In this document: one piece after another, positions 4,608 through 5,424 of the stretch
Layout of the letters: each line of letters begins with the position of its first letter
Position numbering within the stretch: the first letter of the stretch is position 1
Source: Chloroflexota bacterium
GTDB taxonomy: Bacteria > Chloroflexota > Dehalococcoidia > DSTF01 > RBG-16-68-14
Assembly (NCBI GenBank): GCA_022573935.1
Contig: JACZTE010000089.1
Coordinates: 1-5,424, forward strand
Reading direction: 5' to 3'
DNA: 5,424 nt
Program-made: the position numbers and the translations under genes
Notes under the pieces: model-generated
Seen by the model: the letters and a program-made list of their open reading frames with translations, nothing else
The model's database searches: none
What the model was told of the DNA's origin: nothing

Positions 4608-5402
4608 ATGAAAGTGAACGTCCGGCTCTTCGCCGGCCTGCACGACCTGCTCGGAAAACGCGACGTCGTCCTGGAGCTGGCCGAAGGCGCTACCGTGCTG
4701 CAGCTCCGCGAGCAGCTCGCCGATGAGTACCCGATCGTCAGGCCCTACCTGACCACCTTAGTCTGCGCCGTCGGCGAGGAGTACGTGCCCGAGGAGCATC
4801 GGCTACAGGAAGGCGACGACGTGGCCCTCATCCCGCCGGTAAGCGGCGGCAGCGACGAGTACGTGCCCTCGAAGCATCGGCTGCGGGAGGGCGACGAGGT
4901 GGCCTTTGTCCCGCCGGTAAGCGGTGCCAGCAGCGACGCAGAGCTTTTCGAGGTCACCTCCGAGCCGCTCGACTCGCAGCGGCTGGTCGAGGCCGTGCGC
5001 AAGGACGAGAGCGGCGCTATTGCGCTCTTCTTCGGCGTCGCCCGCAACCATAGCGAAGGCCGTCGCGTGCGCGCACTGGAGTACGACGCCTACACCTCCA
5101 TGGCGGAGAAGAAGCTACGCGAAGTGGGCGACGAGGTGCGCGACCGCTGGCCGATCACGGGCATCGGCGTGCTCCACCGCACCGGCGTCCTGGCGATCGG
5201 CGAGGCGAGCCTGCTGGTGGCCGTCTCCGCCGCCCACCGCAAGGAGGCGTTCGAGGCGTGTCACTACGCGGTGGACCGGATCAAGGAGATCGTCCCGATC
5301 TGGAAGAAGGAGATCTGGGAGGACGGCGAAGGTGAAGGCGCCTGGGTAGCGGGCCATCCGGTGAAAGCGCCCAGGCCCGTCGGCGCCGAGCCCGGCGCTT
5401 GA
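4608..5402 (+). CDS. MoaD-MoaE fusion: molybdopterin synthase with duplicated MoaD tail
   Basis: A 264-residue fusion of both molybdopterin synthase subunits, the cytoplasmic enzyme that inserts two sulfurs into cyclic pyranopterin monophosphate in molybdenum cofactor synthesis. Residues 1-81 are a complete ubiquitin-like MoaD (MKVNVRLFAGLHDLLG to ALIPPVSGG), ending in the Gly-Gly (80-81) that carries the thiocarboxylate. Residues 83-108 repeat the preceding 26 residues, but the second copy ends in Gly-Ala. From about 112 a full MoaE follows: GVARNH (143-148; Arg146 corresponds to E. coli Arg39), AHR (209-211), Lys226 and Lys233 in RIKEIVPIWKKE, the equivalents of the catalytic lysines. The Gly-Gly must be free to be activated, so cleavage after Gly81, before Ser82, is expected. 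The fused mycobacterial MoaX is reported to be cut at a Gly-Gly/Ser junction. No other moa gene is in the window. AGAGG 7 nt before the ATG supports the start. Confidence 0.93.
   Translation: MKVNVRLFAGLHDLLGKRDVVLELAEGATVLQLREQLADEYPIVRPYLTTLVCAVGEEYVPEEHRLQEGDDVALIPPVSGGSDEYVPSKHRLREGDEVAFVPPVSGASSDAELFEVTSEPLDSQRLVEAVRKDESGAIALFFGVARNHSEGRRVRALEYDAYTSMAEKKLREVGDEVRDRWPITGIGVLHRTGVLAIGEASLLVAVSAAHRKEAFEACHYAVDRIKEIVPIWKKEIWEDGEGEGAWVAGHPVKAPRPVGAEPGA
4776..4931 (+). repeat. 78-bp in-frame tandem duplication of the MoaD C-terminal tail
   Basis: Copy 1 is 4776-4853 (residues 57-82) and copy 2 is 4854-4931 (residues 83-108). By hand count they differ at 13 of 78 bases and 8 of 26 residues; only three codons differ silently. 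Both keep EYVP, HRL, EGD and PPVSG. Gly81 of copy 1 is Ala107 in copy 2, so only copy 1 keeps the Gly-Gly end. Confidence 0.92.
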
Positions 5403-5424
5403 ATCTGTAGGCCGGGGTCTTCAG

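Overview
The window most resembles a GC-rich bacterium, probably of the phylum Chloroflexota (Thermomicrobia-like). This is an inference from Thr/Pro-linker surface proteins with cohesin/dockerin-like modules next to an ordinary ComF and a fused molybdopterin synthase. No marker gene here proves it.

Layout. (1) 1-922, minus strand: a secreted protein of unknown function, cut by the left window edge inside a Thr/Pro tandem repeat. (2) 923-1372: a gap holding a broken remnant of a dockerin-type protein with a C-terminal membrane anchor (1159-1332, minus), two overlapping inverted repeats and a possible promoter for gene 1. (3) 1373-3463, minus: a large two-pass membrane protein. Two related cohesin-like ectodomains, separated by Thr/Pro linkers, are followed by a C-terminal helix and a probable cytoplasmic ferredoxin-like domain. 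(4) 3464-3775: a 312-base gap with a near-consensus promoter, about 130 nt of stem-loop-rich sequence and an intrinsic terminator. All three lie ahead of gene 2 and point the same way, so this is either a terminator-controlled leader or a small RNA. (5) 3776-4486, minus: ComF-family protein. (6) 4487-4607: compact divergent promoter region with a palindrome covering both putative -35 boxes. (7) 4608-5402, plus: MoaD-MoaE fusion in which the C-terminal 26 residues of the MoaD part are tandemly duplicated.

Function. The left 3.5 kb looks like an envelope or surface-protein region (secretion signals, Thr/Pro stalks, cohesin- and dockerin-like modules). The right part holds housekeeping-type genes: a DNA-uptake-associated phosphoribosyltransferase-like protein and molybdenum cofactor synthesis. 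The two parts share no obvious pathway. The most interesting items are the duplicated MoaD tail around a Gly-Gly-Ser junction, the unrecognised leader RNA, and the dockerin relic beside a cohesin-like protein. Nothing resembling CRISPR, tRNA, rRNA or an insertion sequence was seen.
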